From: Vibrio splendidus 12E03
GTDB lineage: Bacteria; Pseudomonadota; Gammaproteobacteria; Enterobacterales; Vibrionaceae
Assembly: GCF_000272105.2 (NCBI RefSeq)
Contig: NZ_AJZD02000174.1
Span: forward strand, 1 to 64,000
Direction: 5' to 3'
Length of the DNA: 64,000 nt
Of the stretch, positions 28,185 to 36,560 are shown piece by piece (positions within the stretch are counted from its first letter, which is position 1; every line of letters starts with the position of its first letter). The position numbers were made by a program, and so were the translations under genes. The notes beneath the pieces were generated by a model, which was not told where the DNA came from, made no database searches, and saw only the letters and a program-made list of their open reading frames with translations.

Positions 28185-31100
28185 TTACTCCTGATCTTCC
28201 AGATCGGCAGCCGCCAACCTTGCCGCCTGTAACACAAGCGTCGAATACATTCGCGACTCAGCAGCCAGCTCATCGTCCCATTTAGGCCAAATACGCGAGA
28301 TGTAGGTATCTCGACCCTCGCCAGTGAAAGCGAAGCTGTCATTAAAAGTATCGGCCATTTTCTTAAGTGACTTCTCTTCATCATCGACCCATTTACCACG
28401 GCTAAAGCCCGCTTCAACGCCGGCCAATGCGGTTTTCGGGAAGTAAGGCAGTGGTGCAGTCATACCTTGATAAAACAGTCGTACTAACTCCGCCAACAAA
28501 CTCTTCGCCTGCTGCGCATCAACAATCGATTGTAACGTTTGGTGAACCACGCCTTCTTTTCTGTCGTAGCCAATAATATGAGTCGTTTTGCCCTGCCCCA
28601 TCACTGCGCAACACAAGTGATCGATCCACGCGGCCAAGTAATCTTGAGAGCGTATTTTGCCACTACGAAAACGCACCAAACCCGATTGATAGTTTTGAGT
28701 AAGCCAGCCCATCAAACGAACAGGTTTTCCTTCACCTAGCACGTCAAATTCAATATTTACCTCAAGATCTTGCTGTGGCGAGCCGCTCACGAATCGAATC
28801 TCTTTGGCTAAGTCTTCTGCTTGAACACGGTTGGTTTCAAACTCGATATCACCAAAAGCACCAACCGGTAATCGACCTTGGGCTTTTTGCTCAGAAACAA
28901 ACAAGCGAACCGCTTCATCTGCTCCTTCCGGGTGATCCAACAGTACCTGCAGCAGCGCATCTTTAAGCTGGAAGCTTTCTAAGCCATTAAGCACGAACGG
29001 CTCGTCGTCTTCCATTACCGGAAGCGGTGGCTCAAACACTACCTTTAGGCGACGATTAAAGAAGTATTGCACTGGCAAGCGCCAGAAACGCTGTAGCTCA
29101 ACCAAATCGAGTTCTAACGGATAAGTCGCACCAAGCAAATAGTCATCCAAAGCGCGATTGAATTCACCACTGCGCTCACCAGAACGGTTAGCTGCAGGAA
29201 GCCACTCTTTGGCGTAGCTCAATACATGGCTTTCATCACCTTGTGTAAAAGCTGCCGGGCTGAACGGAGTCATGGTGTGCTCAAAGCTGATCGCTTGAGT
29301 CAGATTGATACCAGAATCATCACTTGGTAACGCTTGATCTGCACTTAGGCAGTAGTTCTGGTGGCAGTACTCAATCAACTCAGAAACCAATACCGACGGT
29401 ACTCGCTCAGTATTATCTTGAATCGAGCGGCCGACATAACTGATGTATAAACACTCTTGCGCCGACAACATCGCCTCTAAGAATAGGTAACGGTCATCAT
29501 CACGACGAGAACGGTCACCGGGACGAGTGCGTCCGTTCATTAGGTCAAAACCTTCTGGCGGCATTGAGCGTGGGTAAACACCGTCATTCATGCCTAACAG
29601 ACAAACAGTTTTGAACGGGATGGAACGCATCGGCATCAGGGTACAGAAGTTCACTTGCCCCGCTAAGAAACGCTGACTGATACGCGCGCCCGACAGTTTA
29701 TTATTCAAGTACTGATAGATAATGCTTGGCGATAGCTCTTGTTCGTACAAGGCATCATCAAGCTGTTCATTGAGTTGAGAAAGTGCATCACGAATCGACT
29801 TAAGCACCACCTCGCCTTCTAGCTCAACGGCGAAGAAATCATCAATCATTTGCAGCAAGGTTTCACGCCACATATCGATGGATTGCGTCTCAGCAAGGCG
29901 TTGACGGTAATGGGCAATACGATCAATAAAGTGCGCTAACTTACCAGCAAGTTCGGCGTTAATGCCTTGAACTTCGTTATAAGCAGCAATCGGAGAGTGT
30001 TCAGTTTCAAACAAACCTGCAGAATCCGACATCGCATAACCTAAGAGCATGCGCTGAATACCAAATAGCCAAGTATTTTGCTCGGTTGCAGGTAGATCAA
30101 ATTCCGTTGCGGTAGAAGAGTCAACACCCCAACGGATACCCGCTTCTTCAACCCACTGCTTAGCTTGTTCAAATTGAAATTCATCAATACCGAAGCGTGC
30201 CATCATCGCTGGGATTTCTAATAGCTCTAGAAGTTCAGAAGCTAGACAACGCGTGTTCGGTAGCGCGACCAACTGCATGAACGCGGTCAGAATTGGGCTC
30301 TCTTGATCTGCGGTTCTATCCGAGATCGAGTAAGGGATATAACGCTCACCTGGAGCATTACCAAATACCGCCTGAATAGCAGGGCTGTAAGCATTGATGT
30401 CTGCCACCATAACGATGATGTTGCGTGGCTTTAATGTTGGGTCAGCGTCAAACATTGCTAACAACTGATCATGAAGAACTTCAACCTCGCGCATTGGGCT
30501 GTGACAAGCGTGTACCGTCAACGAACGATCGCCCAGCTCAACCACTTGTTTATGGTTGCTGGAGTCTAAGATGTGATCGTCTTGGTGCTCTTCTAACTCA
30601 AGAATATCGGCTTGCAGTTGATGCAGCAGGCTGTCTCTCTCGACATCAATAAAGAACTCATGCTCTTCGCTGTCTGATTGAGACAGCAAGAACAGGTTAT
30701 CTCTGCCCAGTTTACCCATAGACGCCAGTAAGCTATTACCGACCGCTTGACTGGTATGCAGTTCGTCTTCAATATTGGATTCAATGCCATCTTTTAATGG
30801 TGAGACTTCGCCTTCTAGCTGAGGTAAACCATCAACCAAAGCAAACTGCTTACGACGCTGCGCTTCCACTCTCGCCAAGTATTTACGGTCACGAATATCG
30901 CCCCAGTAATGTTGGCAAGGGTTGGTAAACATCAGGTGGACATCAATCTGTTCGCCAAGCGCTTTCAAGGCATCCATGTAGCGAGGAGGCAGTGACGAAA
31001 TACCAAACACAAACAGACGTTTCGGCAGGTGTTGTAATTGGCCTTGTTGATTAGCTAACGCTTCAATGAAATCGTGATACAAATTACCACGGTGATATTT

Positions 31101-31661
31101 CGATTGGCCTTGAGAGAGCGTTTGCTCGTAGAGTGCCTTCCACAAAATCGGCTGCCAAGGGTGCTCTTGTTGCCCTTCACTATCAATCAATTCTGCAACG
31201 GGTTCTCCCGCTTCCCACATCGCCATCCACTCAGGGCGATATACCAAGTAACCATCGAAGATATCGGCAATTTTCTCGGCTAATTGATACAACTTAGAGC
31301 CGTCTTCGTCGTTTTCAAGATAGCGCTGTAGGGGTAAGAAATCAGGGTGGTCAAGCTTTGCAGGTAGCAAACTCATTAGCTTCCACGTCATCGCTTCTTT
31401 GTTAAAAGCACTGCGTTTCGGTACGTCAGGAAGCACTTGGGTAAACATATCCCAAATGAAGGTTGCTGGAAGAGGAAAATCGATATTTGCTGCTACACCA
31501 AACTCTTTGGCGAGTTCCATCTTAAGCCATTGAGACATACCCGGGCTCTGAACCAAGATCTGCTCTTTTTCGAAAGGATTGGCTAAAGGGTCACTTTTGA
31601 TTAAGTGAACGAGAAGAATTTTTAAAGTATCAACTTTATTGGAATGGTAAACAGTAAACAA
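28185..31661 (-). CDS. recC: Exodeoxyribonuclease V gamma chain RecC
   Basis: RecC holds the RecBCD complex together, splits the duplex and recognises Chi. It resembles a helicase-nuclease whose active sites have been lost. The 1158-residue protein begins MFTVYHSNKVDTLKILLVHLIKSDPLANPFEKEQILVQSPGMSQWL, the standard RecC N-terminus. It contains the Chi-scanning region segments VCLLGMNDGVYPRSMPPEGFDLM and a degenerate C-terminal nuclease-like domain. First gene of the recC...recB-recD cluster. Confidence 0.97.
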   Translation of the reverse strand: MFTVYHSNKVDTLKILLVHLIKSDPLANPFEKEQILVQSPGMSQWLKMELAKEFGVAANIDFPLPATFIWDMFTQVLPDVPKRSAFNKEAMTWKLMSLLPAKLDHPDFLPLQRYLENDEDGSKLYQLAEKIADIFDGYLVYRPEWMAMWEAGEPVAELIDSEGQQEHPWQPILWKALYEQTLSQGQSKYHRGNLYHDFIEALANQQGQLQHLPKRLFVFGISSLPPRYMDALKALGEQIDVHLMFTNPCQHYWGDIRDRKYLARVEAQRRKQFALVDGLPQLEGEVSPLKDGIESNIEDELHTSQAVGNSLLASMGKLGRDNLFLLSQSDSEEHEFFIDVERDSLLHQLQADILELEEHQDDHILDSSNHKQVVELGDRSLTVHACHSPMREVEVLHDQLLAMFDADPTLKPRNIIVMVADINAYSPAIQAVFGNAPGERYIPYSISDRTADQESPILTAFMQLVALPNTRCLASELLELLEIPAMMARFGIDEFQFEQAKQWVEEAGIRWGVDSSTATEFDLPATEQNTWLFGIQRMLLGYAMSDSAGLFETEHSPIAAYNEVQGINAELAGKLAHFIDRIAHYRQRLAETQSIDMWRETLLQMIDDFFAVELEGEVVLKSIRDALSQLNEQLDDALYEQELSPSIIYQYLNNKLSGARISQRFLAGQVNFCTLMPMRSIPFKTVCLLGMNDGVYPRSMPPEGFDLMNGRTRPGDRSRRDDDRYLFLEAMLSAQECLYISYVGRSIQDNTERVPSVLVSELIEYCHQNYCLSADQALPSDDSGINLTQAISFEHTMTPFSPAAFTQGDESHVLSYAKEWLPAANRSGERSGEFNRALDDYLLGATYPLELDLVELQRFWRLPVQYFFNRRLKVVFEPPLPVMEDDEPFVLNGLESFQLKDALLQVLLDHPEGADEAVRLFVSEQKAQGRLPVGAFGDIEFETNRVQAEDLAKEIRFVSGSPQQDLEVNIEFDVLGEGKPVRLMGWLTQNYQSGLVRFRSGKIRSQDYLAAWIDHLCCAVMGQGKTTHIIGYDRKEGVVHQTLQSIVDAQQAKSLLAELVRLFYQGMTAPLPYFPKTALAGVEAGFSRGKWVDDEEKSLKKMADTFNDSFAFTGEGRDTYISRIWPKWDDELAAESRMYSTLVLQAARLAAADLEDQE

Positions 31662-31788
31662 AGTGCACTCACGCTAATCTTGCCACAATATACTGCCAGA
31701 TTAGCATAAGTGCTGAGTTTGGATGAGGAATATAAGCTTATGAAATACCGAAAGCTTAAGGTCCGTTTATCTTTTGAACTATTGCCCT

Positions 31789-32784
31789 TTACAATCTGCC
31801 CGCTACCGCACTTAAAACACGATGAGGTTTGTAGTTCATGTAGTAACGAACAGCGACATAACCTACCACCAACGTCGCAACAATCAGCTCTAAATAAGCT
31901 AGGTTAAACACTTGGTTAATGTAATGCGCTTCAATACCTTGTGCTTGCATCCACGCAGCCAATTTAAACAAGGCTGTTGCACCAATCACAATTGGGAAGG
32001 TAAACGCTGCATAGCCAGGGCTGAATGGCAGACGAAGTAGTTTGAAAAACGCCATATAGATAATGAACGTCATCAACACTGCAATACCAAATAACAAACC
32101 AATGATCACTGGTGAAGGGCTTGCTGTCACTGTTAGGTATCCCGCCAAAGATAGGCTTGCTGGTGCTGCCATAATCGCAATGGTTGGTTTTGCTGCATCT
32201 GGCACTTCGTGAGAGAAGATCAAACGGTAAACCATCAGTGGTAGCATCACAGCATAAACCAATAAGCCGAATACCAAAGTCGCGTTCGCTACAGGCTCTA
32301 AAACTGGATTACCCGAGAAAGATACGTCTGCCACAATGATACCGATTGGCGGTACGAACCAGCTTGGCACCATATGGTGAATCTCAAAGTTTTTAGCTCT
32401 GTGGTACAAAAAGCTCACTAAGAAGATAACGTGTAGAGCAACCGCTGCAAGCCACATCGCTTCTTGTAAAAATTGAGAAATCGGCGCTAAAGATGCTGAC
32501 ACCACCATGCTGCCCATCGCAAATGTTGGTACTACACTACCCACTACAGGGTGAGCAAGATCTTCACGCAATAAATGACCATGAATCAAAAATTTCACAG
32601 CTAAAACAAGAAGTAATACCGCCGCGATACCCGCACTGGTCCACTGCACTAAACCAGGAGTGTGTAAAATACCTTGTGCGACTAAAACGCCATCCCAGCA
32701 CCAGCCTAAACTTGCGATTGCTAGTGCTAACCCTGCCATGGGTGTTGGAGCTCCTGTTAATCTATATTTAATACGTTGAATCAT
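31789..32784 (-). CDS. TDT-family (TehA/SLAC1-type) membrane exporter
   Basis: A 331-residue inner-membrane protein with about ten hydrophobic segments and a TPMAGLALAIASLGWCW opening, characteristic of the tellurite-resistance/dicarboxylate (TDT) family. The family includes TehA, plant anion channels and fungal sulfite exporters. The conserved Phe gating region cannot be assigned confidently. It is divergent from a LysR regulator across a 160-bp gap, which suggests that the regulator controls it. Substrate unknown; sulfite or another small anion is an inference from the regulator's resemblance to YeiE. Confidence 0.85.
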   Translation of the reverse strand: MIQRIKYRLTGAPTPMAGLALAIASLGWCWDGVLVAQGILHTPGLVQWTSAGIAAVLLLVLAVKFLIHGHLLREDLAHPVVGSVVPTFAMGSMVVSASLAPISQFLQEAMWLAAVALHVIFLVSFLYHRAKNFEIHHMVPSWFVPPIGIIVADVSFSGNPVLEPVANATLVFGLLVYAVMLPLMVYRLIFSHEVPDAAKPTIAIMAAPASLSLAGYLTVTASPSPVIIGLLFGIAVLMTFIIYMAFFKLLRLPFSPGYAAFTFPIVIGATALFKLAAWMQAQGIEAHYINQVFNLAYLELIVATLVVGYVAVRYYMNYKPHRVLSAVAGRL

Positions 32785-32944
32785 GTGAGCCTCTCTTGAA
32801 CTTAATTCACAAAACTTGTGAACTCATCAGCTTGTTGAAGCCATAATACGCTTGCACTTCGTTAAGTTATATCCAATTATATATAACAAGCGTTCATCAA
32901 TACTGAACAACCAATTCCACCAGCAGCGTAAAAGTAGGAACCTG

Positions 32945-33841
32945 ATGGCTAATATCTCAATCAAACAGCTCAAAGTGTTTGTCACCATTACCCAGCATTC
33001 GACACTTACCGCCGCATCGGAAGCTCTGTTTCTCTCTAAAGCCGCGGTTAGCATGGCACTCGGTGAAATGGAAAAACAGCTAGGGCACTCTCTATTTGAC
33101 CGGGTCAACAACCGATTAATTCTCAATCAAGAAGGACATAAACTGCTTCCCTTGGCTGATGAGATTCTTCACCGGGCAGCAGGCATCGATGTTCTGTTCC
33201 GTGACGACCAGCCCTTAAGTGGCAATCTCAAGGTTGGCGCGAGTGACACGATCGGTAATCAGGTTGCGCCTTTTATTTTGTCTGGCTTTCGAGAAAAAAC
33301 TCAGCACCAAGACCAGAGTTTGTTCATCTCAAACAGTGCCCTGATCTGTCAAAAGTTGGTGGATTATGAACTGGATATCGCGTTAATTGAAGGAAAAACA
33401 CTCCATCCGGAGTTGATCTCTAGCCAGTTTAGTAGCGATGAAATGTGTATTATCGTTAGTAATCAACATCCTTTAGTGGCAAAAGACAAAATCGCGTTGC
33501 GAGATTTAGAAGACAGCCATTGGATATTGCGCGAATCCGGTTCAGGAACGCGTGAGTTTTTCCTACGAGCCGTCGCACCACGCATCGAGCATTGGTATGA
33601 GTCTTTTGAGCTCAACACCACAGAAGCAATCATCAACTCTGTTTCTGCCGGTCTTGGCTTTGCCTGTTTGTCTCGTTTAGCTGCTCAGCGAGCGATCGAT
33701 TCAGGCCGTGTAAAAGCGCTTAATGTGCCACTTGATATGAAACGTCGGTTCTGGATGCTGGTCCACAAAGACAAGTACCAAAGCCCATTGCTGAAATCTT
33801 TCATGAGTTATTGTGAAGACTGGGCGACACATCAAGATTGA
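32945..33841 (+). CDS. LysR-family transcriptional regulator
   Basis: A 298-residue LysR regulator. The ATG at 32945 is chosen because TAGGAAC stands at good spacing before it and the helix-turn-helix begins at once (ISIKQLKVFVTITQHSTLTAASEALFLSKAAVSMALGEMEKQLG). The longer frame from 32852 has no support. Residues 90-290 form the effector-binding domain (GNLKVGASDTIGNQVAP, WILRESGSGTREFF). The DNA-binding part and the RESGSGTR segment resemble YeiE/CysR-type regulators. Divergent from the TDT exporter, the probable target. Confidence 0.88.
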   Translation: MANISIKQLKVFVTITQHSTLTAASEALFLSKAAVSMALGEMEKQLGHSLFDRVNNRLILNQEGHKLLPLADEILHRAAGIDVLFRDDQPLSGNLKVGASDTIGNQVAPFILSGFREKTQHQDQSLFISNSALICQKLVDYELDIALIEGKTLHPELISSQFSSDEMCIIVSNQHPLVAKDKIALRDLEDSHWILRESGSGTREFFLRAVAPRIEHWYESFELNTTEAIINSVSAGLGFACLSRLAAQRAIDSGRVKALNVPLDMKRRFWMLVHKDKYQSPLLKSFMSYCEDWATHQD

Positions 33842-33882
33842 GGCCGCATAGTTCGGGCTCCAACTGGACTTTTAACATCAGA

Positions 33883-33902
33883 AACTGTATAAAAAGCCAG
33901 TA
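33883..33902 (+). promoter_or_regulatory. LexA (SOS) box upstream of yebG
   Basis: AACTGTATAAAAAGCCAGTA contains CTG-N10-CAG, the core of the LexA operator, 28 bp before the yebG ATG. yebG is a known member of the SOS regulon, which supports the site. Confidence 0.8.
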
Positions 33903-33929
33903 AAATTTATCAAACTTAGAGGATTAACC

Positions 33930-34223
33930 ATGGCTGTTATCGTCAAGTACGTGGTGGAACGCAACGGAGAAGAGAAAATGACTTTTACCTCTAAAGCCGA
34001 AGCTGACGCATACGACAAAATGCTGGATATGGCTGATGAGCTTTTTGAACTGTTAGGCAAAAGCGATTTAGTTGAAGATGAAGGCAAGCAAGAAGAACTT
34101 GCAATGTACCTAGCGAAGAACAAAGAAGAAGTTCTTTACGCATTAGGTGCGAAGCGTAAGCCAGCTCCGAAAAAAGCGAAGAAGCTTGAAGCTGTTGAAG
34201 ACGCAGAAGAAGATGCGGCTTAA
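33930..34223 (+). CDS. yebG: SOS-induced protein YebG
   Basis: YebG is a small LexA-regulated protein of unclear molecular function made after DNA damage. The 97-residue product starts MAVIVKYVVERNGEEKMTFTSKAEADAYDKMLDMADEL, the full YebG signature. It ends in a low-complexity Lys/Ala-rich then acidic tail (KPAPKKAKKLEAVEDAEEDAA). A good AGAGGA ribosome-binding site, an upstream SOS box and a strong downstream terminator make it a single-gene transcript. Confidence 0.95.
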   Translation: MAVIVKYVVERNGEEKMTFTSKAEADAYDKMLDMADELFELLGKSDLVEDEGKQEELAMYLAKNKEEVLYALGAKRKPAPKKAKKLEAVEDAEEDAA

Positions 34224-34240
34224 CTAGCTGAAGTTTTCTA

Positions 34241-34288
34241 AAAAACGCCAATGACACCTCTAATCAGAGTCAGTTATTGGCGTTTTTT
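34241..34288 (+). terminator. Terminator of yebG
   Basis: AAAACGCCAAT at the left and ATTGGCGTTTT at the right form an 11-bp stem around a partly paired loop, and the right arm runs into seven T residues. Confidence 0.85.
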
Positions 34289-34386
34289 TATACTTATCGA
34301 AATATAATGATGCTTGTTTATAGTCGAAATCGCTCTAAACATTCGCTTGCACAAAAGTGTGATAAAGATCTAATCTATAGCCATCA

Positions 34387-34458
34387 GGTGATGGGGTTCC
34401 ACCTAAGCTTTTGCTTCAACCGCCCGTTCTTTTGAACCGTGCTAATGACTCCTACAGA
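34387..34458 (+). ncRNA. Fluoride riboswitch-like aptamer (crcB motif)
   Basis: The element has the diagnostic parts of the crcB/fluoride aptamer. A GGTG/CACC stem (34387-34390 / 34400-34403) closes the loop ATGGGGTTC. A hairpin around 34422-34442 contains GTTC/GAAC. The 3' segment GCTAATGACTCCTACAGAA then supplies ACTCC (34448-34452), which can pair with GGGGT of the loop (34393-34397) as the pseudoknot. This matches the remembered Pseudomonas syringae aptamer, which has AUGGCAUUC and GAUGAUGCCUACAG at the same places. The hairpin is imperfect (two internal mismatches). Known members are ON switches for fluoride. The gene controlled here is a NifU-like protein, not crcB itself. Confidence 0.77.
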
Positions 34459-34461
34459 ATC

Positions 34462-34654
34462 GAAAACAGGTAATACTGTTGGATGTATCGCTACTCCTCC
34501 ACTTTGAAATGGGCTGCGTCTATTAGGACCAAATCCCATGACTCCTTTGGATTATCGATACTCAAGATCTGTAGTGAACTAGCCGCACCTCTTCCAACAC
34601 GTCCTGTTTTCTCAACGCCCTAGGTCAATACGACTTTATTAGTGAGAAAACAAT
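34462..34654 (+). ncRNA. Second structured leader domain with RBS-sequestering switch (candidate)
   Basis: After the fluoride-like aptamer there are nested perfect complementarities. GAAAACAGG (34462-34470) pairs with CCTGTTTTC (34603-34611), TGTTGGA (34477-34483) with TCCAACA (34593-34599), GTATCG (34485-34490) with CGATAC (34556-34561), and ATGGG (34509-34513) with CCCAT (34535-34539). The 3' strand of the outer helix can alternatively pair, as TGTTTTCTCA (34605-34614), with TGAGAAAACA (34643-34652). That segment contains the ribosome-binding site of the gene starting at 34655. This gives two mutually exclusive structures, one exposing and one hiding the start region. I do not recognise the domain as a known riboswitch class. 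Confidence 0.6.
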
Positions 34655-35347
34655 ATGCATTACTCTTCAGAAATTCAATCCATGTGCCCTATTCAAAGGG
34701 GTGATCTTCACAACTCGGCTCCAATTCCAGTTGAAGGCGCCATGGTTAGTCCAAAAGATGTCATCGCTATTTCTGGCTTAAGCCATGGCGTAGGCACTTG
34801 TGCACCACAACAAGGTGCAGCCAAACTGACTCTTAACGTAAAAAACGGCATCATCGAAGAAGCACTCATCGAAACGATTGGTTGTTCAGGTATGACACAA
34901 TCAGCTGCGATGGCCGCTGAAATTCTTACCGGAAAAACCATTCTAGAAGCACTCAATACTGACCTGGTATGTGACGCGATTAACGTCGCGATGCGCGAGA
35001 TCTTCCTGCAGTTTGTTTACGGTCGAACCCAGTCTGCTTTCTCTGAAGGTGGCCTAGAGATCGGCGCAGCATTAGAAGACTTAGGTCAAACACAGCGCAG
35101 CCAAGTAGGCACCAGCTACTCAACCGCAGCAAAAGGCGTTCGTTACCTAGAGCTTGCAGAAGGTTACGTAACCAAGCTAGCACTTGATGATCACAGCGAA
35201 GTGATTGGCTACGAGTATCTCAACCTCGGCAAAATGATGAAGGCGATTAATCAAGGCGTGCCAGCCAATGAAGCGGCCGACCTTGCGACAGGGACTTATG
35301 GTCGCTTCGACGAAGCCGTGACCACCATTAACCCACGCCAACAATAA
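34655..35347 (+). CDS. NifU/IscU-like iron-sulfur scaffold family protein
   Basis: A 230-residue protein whose central part resembles the IscU/NifU N-terminal fold. It has GLSHGVGTCAPQQGAAKLTLNVKNGIIEEA, where IscU has its first cluster cysteine, and ETIGCSGMTQSAAMAAEILTGKT, matching the second cysteine loop. The third IscU ligand region (HC) is not evident, and the C-terminal 80 residues are an extension absent from IscU (usual length near 128). It is therefore a divergent scaffold relative whose cluster-binding role is unproven. It lies behind a fluoride-riboswitch-like leader and 23 bp before the GGGtGRT gene. Confidence 0.75.
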   Translation: MHYSSEIQSMCPIQRGDLHNSAPIPVEGAMVSPKDVIAISGLSHGVGTCAPQQGAAKLTLNVKNGIIEEALIETIGCSGMTQSAAMAAEILTGKTILEALNTDLVCDAINVAMREIFLQFVYGRTQSAFSEGGLEIGAALEDLGQTQRSQVGTSYSTAAKGVRYLELAEGYVTKLALDDHSEVIGYEYLNLGKMMKAINQGVPANEAADLATGTYGRFDEAVTTINPRQQ

Positions 35348-35370
35348 TTTTGCCAATTAAGAGGAAAGAT

Positions 35371-36360
35371 ATGATGAACACTCAATTTAATGAATCAGTA
35401 ACTCGCGCATTGGCAGAAATGAACTTCGACTCTTTGGCGCAAGCAGAGCAATACTGTAAAGCACACAATGTAGACCCAAAAACGTTGGTGATGGACACTC
35501 AACCAATTGCTTTTGAAAGCGCAGCCGATGCATACACCTTAGGCACAGCTATGGCTCTATTCCGTAAAGCAAGCAACGCTGAACAAGCAGCGAATATCAT
35601 TGGTGAAGGCCTCCAAGCATTCACAAAACCCGGTAGTGTCGCTGAGCAACGTCAAGTAGGTATTGGTCATGGTGCGCTTGCTGCTCGTCTTCTGAATGAA
35701 GAGAGTCATTGCTTTGCTTTTCTTGCAGGTCACGAGTCTTTTGCTGCCGCTGAGGGCGCAATTAAAATCGCACTGAACGTCAATAAATCACGTAAAAATC
35801 CATTAAAAGTTATCCTAAATGGTTTAGGTAAAGATGCGGCGTACTTAATCTCACGCATCAATGGCTTCACTTACGTGCGCACTCAATACGACTACCAAAC
35901 CGGTGAACTCGTTGAAACAGAACGTCGCCGTTTCTCAAATGGCCCTCGCGGAGAGATCTTGTGTTACGGCGCTGATGATGTTCGTGAAGGGGTAGCAATC
36001 ATGCACAGAGAAGAGGTGGATGTGAGCATTACGGGTAATTCAACCAACCCAACACGCTTCCAACATCCTGTTGCGGGTATCTACAAAGCAGAGCGTACTC
36101 GCCAAGGTCTGCCTTACTTCTCAGTTGCTTCAGGCGGTGGTACAGGTCGTACATTGCACCCAGACAACGTAGCGGCAGGCCCTGCGTCTTACGGCATGAC
36201 AGATACCATGGGTAGAATGCACGCAGACGCTCAGTTTGCAGGTAGCTCTTCAGTTCCTGCTCACGTTGCTATGATGGGTTTCATTGGCATGGGTAACAAC
36301 CCAATGGTCGGTGCTACGGTTGCACTGGCTGTCGCGGTAAGCGAATCTCAAAACGCATAA
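35371..36360 (+). CDS. GGGtGRT family protein
   Basis: A 329-residue cytosolic protein of the GGGtGRT family, named for the motif seen here at residues 255-260 (ASGGGTGRTLHPDN). Function is unknown. The start is the ATG at 35371, just after GAGGAAAG; the TTG at 35350 would overlap that site. The C-terminal half is glycine-rich and conserved (GPASYGMTDTMGRMHADAQFAGSSSVPAHVAMMGFIGMGNNPMVG). No signal peptide or membrane segment. Together with the NifU-like gene it forms a two-gene operon under the structured leader, so the two products probably act together. Confidence 0.85.
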   Translation: MMNTQFNESVTRALAEMNFDSLAQAEQYCKAHNVDPKTLVMDTQPIAFESAADAYTLGTAMALFRKASNAEQAANIIGEGLQAFTKPGSVAEQRQVGIGHGALAARLLNEESHCFAFLAGHESFAAAEGAIKIALNVNKSRKNPLKVILNGLGKDAAYLISRINGFTYVRTQYDYQTGELVETERRRFSNGPRGEILCYGADDVREGVAIMHREEVDVSITGNSTNPTRFQHPVAGIYKAERTRQGLPYFSVASGGGTGRTLHPDNVAAGPASYGMTDTMGRMHADAQFAGSSSVPAHVAMMGFIGMGNNPMVGATVALAVAVSESQNA

Positions 36361-36462
36361 TGATAGAAGTGATTGTCAGCATTTAGCGCCTCAAGCCGAG
36401 GCGTTAGTTGAAAAATCGACACCAACACACAATCAAAACTCTACTCCCATCACTAAAACTAT

Positions 36463-36491
36463 ACAGCCAGCCCTATGCTGGCTGTTTTTTA
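36463..36491 (+). terminator. Terminator of the NifU-like/GGGtGRT operon
   Basis: A perfect 9-bp stem (ACAGCCAGC / GCTGGCTGT) with a 5-base loop, followed by six T residues, about 100 bp after the GGGtGRT stop. Confidence 0.9.
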
Positions 36492-36560
36492 TTCATACTT
36501 GCTCTAGTATCTATTCTTATTCAATATGTGTATTTAACTGCATCTTTTTAAAGGAATAAT

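Noticed and set aside
34462..34611. Second complete fluoride aptamer in the leader
   Set aside because: The ATGACTCCT strand is repeated, but the GGNG-ATGGNNTTC-CNCC loop needed to pair with it is not found at the right place.
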